Below are positions 60,775 to 64,000 of a stretch of 64,000 nucleotides of DNA, one piece after another. Within the stretch, counting starts at the first letter, position 1. Each line of letters begins with the position of its first letter. The DNA is from Streptomyces inusitatus (GTDB taxonomy: Bacteria > Actinomycetota > Actinomycetes > Streptomycetales > Streptomycetaceae): positions 1 to 64,000 of the forward strand of contig NZ_BMWG01000031.1 of assembly GCF_014651115.1 (NCBI RefSeq). The letters run 5' to 3'. The notes beneath the pieces are model-generated. The model saw nothing but the letters and a program-made list of their open reading frames with translations. It made no database searches and had not been told where the DNA came from. The position numbers and the translations under genes were made by a program.

Positions 60775-61789
60775 CGAAGCCCACTCTCGGGTCGGCGAGT
60801 CCGTACAGCAGGTCGGAGAGGAGGTTGCCGAGGAGTACGGCGGTGGTGGCGAGCACGGTGAGCGCGGCCAGCAGGGGGAAGTCCACGGAGGTGGCGGCCT
60901 CGACGGTGGCGGCAGCGATCCCGGGCCAGCTGAAGACGGTCTCGACGAGGAGCGCGCCGGTGATCAGTTCGGGGACGCGGGAGCCGATGAGGGTGAGCAT
61001 GGGCAGCATTCCGGAGCGCAGCGCGTGGCCCAGGAGTACGGAGGTCTCGCTCAGGCCCCGGGCGCGTGCCCCGCGTACGGGGTCCTCGTCCAGCGCGTCG
61101 GCGACTCCCTGGCGTACGTACAGGAAGAACCAGGGCAGCTGGGAGATGCCGAGGACGGCGGCGGGCAGCACCAGGTGGGAGGCGACCTGGCCGGGGGTGA
61201 TGACATCGCTGGCGGTGTCGGTGAGTCCGCCGGCGGGCAGTACGCCGAGTTCGAGGGCGAAGAACCAGATGGCGAGCAGTCCGAGCCAGAAGGCGGGGGC
61301 GGCTTCGAGGGTGTAGGCGGCGGCGGAGGCGCAGCGGTCGAGCCAGCCGCCCTGGCGGCGGGCGGCGAGTACGCCGAGCGCGGTGCCGAGGACGATGGCG
61401 ATGAGGAACGCGGAGGCGGCGAGCAGCACGGACCAGCCCATGCGCTCGGCGATGACGTCGGCGACGGGCTGGCGCATCACGCTGGAGTCGCCGAAATCGC
61501 CGGTCAGGGCGGCGGTGAGCCAGTTCCACCAGCGGGTGGTGAGGGGCTGGTCGACGCCGAGGTTGGCGCGGATCTGGTCGAGGTTCTCCTGTGAGGCGGT
61601 GAGTCCCGCGGTGCCGGTGTACGCCTTGACGGGGTCGAAGGGGGAGGCGTCGGCGACGGCGAAGACTCCGAAGGTCACGGCGAGCAGGACGGGGGCGGCG
61701 AAGAGTGCTCGCCGCCCCGCCATGCGTGCCATGGGCCCCCAGGGGAGTCGGCGGCGGGCCGTCTTCCCCTCGATGAGGCCGGTGCTCAC
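60767..61789 (-). CDS. peptide/nickel ABC importer permease (DppB-type)
   Basis: 340 aa; GTG 61789 overlaps the binding-protein stop (GTGA). Six helices; QENLDQIRANLGVDQPLTTR and GDFGDSSVMRQPVADVIAER in the family's N-terminal periplasmic part, EAA loop VRGARARGLSETSVLLGHAL, and the VETVFSWPGIAAATVEA end. Forms the channel with DppC. Confidence 0.92.
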   Translation of the reverse strand: MSTGLIEGKTARRRLPWGPMARMAGRRALFAAPVLLAVTFGVFAVADASPFDPVKAYTGTAGLTASQENLDQIRANLGVDQPLTTRWWNWLTAALTGDFGDSSVMRQPVADVIAERMGWSVLLAASAFLIAIVLGTALGVLAARRQGGWLDRCASAAAYTLEAAPAFWLGLLAIWFFALELGVLPAGGLTDTASDVITPGQVASHLVLPAAVLGISQLPWFFLYVRQGVADALDEDPVRGARARGLSETSVLLGHALRSGMLPMLTLIGSRVPELITGALLVETVFSWPGIAAATVEAATSVDFPLLAALTVLATTAVLLGNLLSDLLYGLADPRVGFDG

Positions 61790-63438
61790 TTCTTCGTGCC
61801 CTTGGGGGTCCAGTCCTCTACGTTCCACCAGGGGCCGGAGGCCAGTCCGTGGTCGTGGGGCTCGATCTGGGTGGTGAGTCCGTCCCAGCTGTCGTCCACG
61901 ACGTAGAGGTGGTCGATGTGGGTGAGGAAGGTGTAGCCGGGGTTCTTGACCAGTTCGCGCTGGACGGTGTCGTACGCGGCCTTGCGCTCGGCCTTCTTCC
62001 CGCTCTCGCGGCCCTTCTCCAGGGCCTTGTCGACGACCGGGTTGTCGTACCAGGCCATGTTGTTGAAGCCGTCTCCGGCGAGGGAGGAGGTGAGCAGGAG
62101 GTACTGGTCGAAGTCGGGGTCGCCGGGTGCGCCGCCGCCCGCGAGGACGGCGTCGGTCTTCATCCGGGGCTGGATGACCTCCCAGGTGCCGGCCTGGGTC
62201 TTGATGGAGATTCCGGCCTTCTTGGCGTCGGAGGCGTAGGCGAGGGCGTGGTCCTGGCGGAGGCGGTCGCCGGAGAGGTACCAGAGGGGGAACTCGGCGC
62301 GGACGCCGTCCTTGGCCCGGATGCCGTCCTTGCCGGGCTTCCAGCCGGCGTCGTCCAGGATCTTCTTGGCCCGCTCCAGGTCGTGGGTGCGCTCGGTGCC
62401 CTCGGTGAACCACTCGCTGCCGGTGGGGACGGGGCCGTAGGCGGGCTTGCCCGCGCCTTCGAGGATCTGGTCGACCATGGTCTGTCGGTCGACGGCGATG
62501 TCGAGGGCCTGGCGGACGGCCTGGTCCTTGGCGACCTTGTTGCCGCCGGGCAGGGTCACGGTCCGGTAGTCGTAGGTCTTCGCGGCGTGGGTCTTCTTCG
62601 CCTTGTCGCTCTTGAAGCCCTCGGCGAGGTTCGGCGGCAGGATCGCTCCGTCGAGGTCGCCCGCGCGCAGCCGGGTGGCGCGGACGTCGTCGTCCTTGAT
62701 GATCGCCATGGTGAACTTCTTCACCTTGGGCTCGCCGCCCCAGTAGGAGGGGTTCGCCTTGAAGCTGATCTTCTCGCCCTTGGACCAGCCGGTCAGGGTG
62801 TAGGGGCCGGTCCCGATCGGCTTGGTGGTGAAGGGGCCGGTGTTGACGTCCTGCTTCGCGGCGATGTGCTCGGGGGCGATGGGGAGCACGGTGCGCTGGG
62901 CGAAGGGGGCGTAGGGGTACTTCAGGGTGAAGACGACGGTGCCGTCCCCGGTCGCCCTGATGTCCTTGATCGCGTCGAGTTCGGACTTCGAGGCGTTGTT
63001 GGTCTTCGCGTCCAGGATGGTGCGGTAGGTGAAGACGACGTCCTTGGCCGAGAACGGCTTGCCGTCGCTGAACTTCACACCCTGGCGAAGCTTGTACGTG
63101 TAGGTCAGACCGTCCTCGCTGACCTCGGGGAGCGCCGCGGCGAGGGCGGGCTTGAGCGCCATGTCCCCATCGAGGGCGAGCAGCCCGTCGAAGATCTTGG
63201 AGTTGCCGTCCTTGCCGAAGCCGAGGAGGGGGCTGAGGCTCTCGGGTTCGTAGGCGATGCCGACGACCGCCGACTCGCCCTCGCCCTGGCCGCCCGACGC
63301 ACCGCTCTCCGGGTTGGAGCAGCCGGCCGCGCCGACGGTCAGCGCGGCGGCCGTGGTCAGGGCGGCCAGGCTGCGTATGGAACGGGTCGAACGGGTCGAA
63401 CGAATCGGTCGGATCGGTCGGGCAGACACGGCTCCCAC
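61786..63438 (-). CDS. peptide/nickel ABC importer substrate-binding lipoprotein
   Basis: 550 aa; GTG 63438, or GTG 63429 three codons in. A run of R-S/I-R repeats precedes the hydrophobic signal and lipobox VGAAGCSN (Cys about 40). SBP family 5: YEPESLSPLLGFGKDGNSKI, FSDGKPFSAKDVVFTYRTIL, the PIGTGPYTLTGWSKGE and NPSYWGGEPKVK blocks and a C-terminal lobe. First gene of the importer operon. Ligand (peptide, nickel-chelate or other) cannot be assigned. Confidence 0.92.
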   Translation of the reverse strand: MGAVSARPIRPIRSTRSTRSIRSLAALTTAAALTVGAAGCSNPESGASGGQGEGESAVVGIAYEPESLSPLLGFGKDGNSKIFDGLLALDGDMALKPALAAALPEVSEDGLTYTYKLRQGVKFSDGKPFSAKDVVFTYRTILDAKTNNASKSELDAIKDIRATGDGTVVFTLKYPYAPFAQRTVLPIAPEHIAAKQDVNTGPFTTKPIGTGPYTLTGWSKGEKISFKANPSYWGGEPKVKKFTMAIIKDDDVRATRLRAGDLDGAILPPNLAEGFKSDKAKKTHAAKTYDYRTVTLPGGNKVAKDQAVRQALDIAVDRQTMVDQILEGAGKPAYGPVPTGSEWFTEGTERTHDLERAKKILDDAGWKPGKDGIRAKDGVRAEFPLWYLSGDRLRQDHALAYASDAKKAGISIKTQAGTWEVIQPRMKTDAVLAGGGAPGDPDFDQYLLLTSSLAGDGFNNMAWYDNPVVDKALEKGRESGKKAERKAAYDTVQRELVKNPGYTFLTHIDHLYVVDDSWDGLTTQIEPHDHGLASGPWWNVEDWTPKGTKK

Positions 63439-63590
63439 ACCCCTACTGAAGATCAGCTGTTGTTGCGAACGTCATGCATTAAACAGCACGTAAAGGATGC
63501 GGGAAACATTGGCTCGATCGGCTCCGGCCGGTCCCCGCGGCCGCCGATGAGAAGGTGGCCGTGCGTGTCCGACCCGTGAGGAGGTGGCGT

Positions 63591-64000
63591 ATGAGCGATT
63601 ACGACCTGCTGGTCGTCGGTTCGGCCAATGCCGATCTGGTGACCCGTGTGGAGCGGCGGCCCGGAGCCGGCGAGACGGTCCTCGGCTCCGATCTGGTCGT
63701 CCATCCGGGCGGCAAGGGCGCCAATCAGGCCGTGGCGGCGGCCCGGCTCGGGGCCCGTACCGCGCTGCTCGCCAGGGTCGGCGACGACGGTCACGGGCGG
63801 CTGCTGCTGGAGTCCCAGCGGGCGGCCGGGGTGGCGGTGGACGGTGTGCTGGTGGGCGGCGCGCCCACCGGGGTGGCGCTGATCACGGTGGATCCCTCCG
63901 GCGACAACAGCATCGTGGTGTCGACCGGCGCGAACGCCCGGCTGACCCCGGCCGATGTACGGGGGGCCGCGCCGCTCTTCCGGGCGGCGCGGGTGGTCTC
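63591..64000 (+). CDS. ribokinase, 5' part (cut by the window end)
   Basis: ATG 63591 with GAGGAGGTGG upstream. PfkB-family N-terminus: LLVVGSANADLVTRVERRPG, GETVLGSDLVVHPGGKGANQ (the GGKGxNQ sugar-binding motif) and AVAAARLGARTALLARVGDD, then the lid-strand VALITVDPSGDNSIVVSTGAN. About 137 residues are visible of an expected 300. Ribose or deoxyribose phosphorylation is likely. Divergent from the importer operon. Confidence 0.9.
   Translation, partial: MSDYDLLVVGSANADLVTRVERRPGAGETVLGSDLVVHPGGKGANQAVAAARLGARTALLARVGDDGHGRLLLESQRAAGVAVDGVLVGGAPTGVALITVDPSGDNSIVVSTGANARLTPADVRGAAPLFRAARVV

Noticed and set aside
58916..61594. 892-aa plus-strand open frame across the peptide importer
   Set aside because: Antisense to four well-conserved transporter genes.
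63456..63487. GCTGTT...AACAGC inverted repeat upstream of the peptide importer
   Set aside because: Arms of 6 bp with a 20-bp spacer are too weak to call an operator.
61849..63579. 576-aa plus-strand open frame opposite the binding protein
   Set aside because: Val/Gly/Leu-rich shadow of a recognisable SBP family 5 gene.

Overview
The window is very GC-rich actinobacterial DNA. Codon use, frequent GTG starts, abundant 4-base ATGA/GTGA gene overlaps and the protein families (DUF5954, Trypco1, XRE-cupin, FecCD importer with a B12 riboswitch, Tap/Tpg-like proteins) point to Streptomyces or a close relative. The telomere-protein-like pair and the number of broken genes in the first 24 kb suggest an arm of a linear chromosome, or an integrated linear element, with the left side nearer the end. 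That placement is inference.

Left part (1-24 kb), heavily eroded. It opens with a broken CDS, then a translationally coupled trio (778-4305): a small membrane protein, an NB-ARC-type NTPase with TPRs that shares a Gly-rich motif with it, and a 74-aa ORF. On the minus strand, 5459-7956 holds an HTH regulator, a Tap-like protein and a Tpg-like protein (candidate telomere-maintenance operon). Scattered intact genes follow: lipoprotein hydrolase and TetR, YdeI family, epoxide hydrolase and XRE-cupin regulator with an operator between them, an NmrA-like oxidoreductase and a secreted protein. Between them lie remnants of a SulP STAS domain, a GlxA-type regulator, an erythromycin esterase that lacks a conserved segment, a desaturase and a polyprenyl synthase that run into each other at nine GCCAGG repeats, and several unidentified fragments.

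Middle (23.4-42 kb). A trypsin-STAND NTPase with its Trypco1 partner faces a DUF5954 gene. Then come an exported beta-carbonic anhydrase, an HxlR/MFS divergent pair, a three-gene polysaccharide locus (GT2 synthase, two membrane-anchored beta-helix proteins) with a VanX-like dipeptidase, a MerR/SDR operon, an APH-like kinase and an FtsX-type permease missing its first membrane helix.

Right part (42-64 kb). A compact NRPS operon (stand-alone PCP, stand-alone A, then C-A-PCP-reductase) could release a dipeptide aldehyde or cyclic imine; simple repeats lie just upstream of it. Next are an NAD-dependent epimerase, a SUKH protein, a cobalamin riboswitch with a FecCD-type importer (permease, ATPase, binding lipoprotein), several small enzymes, a protein-kinase-fold protein, a complete five-gene peptide ABC importer, and the start of a ribokinase cut by the window edge. 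I saw no tRNA, rRNA, CRISPR array or intact insertion sequence.
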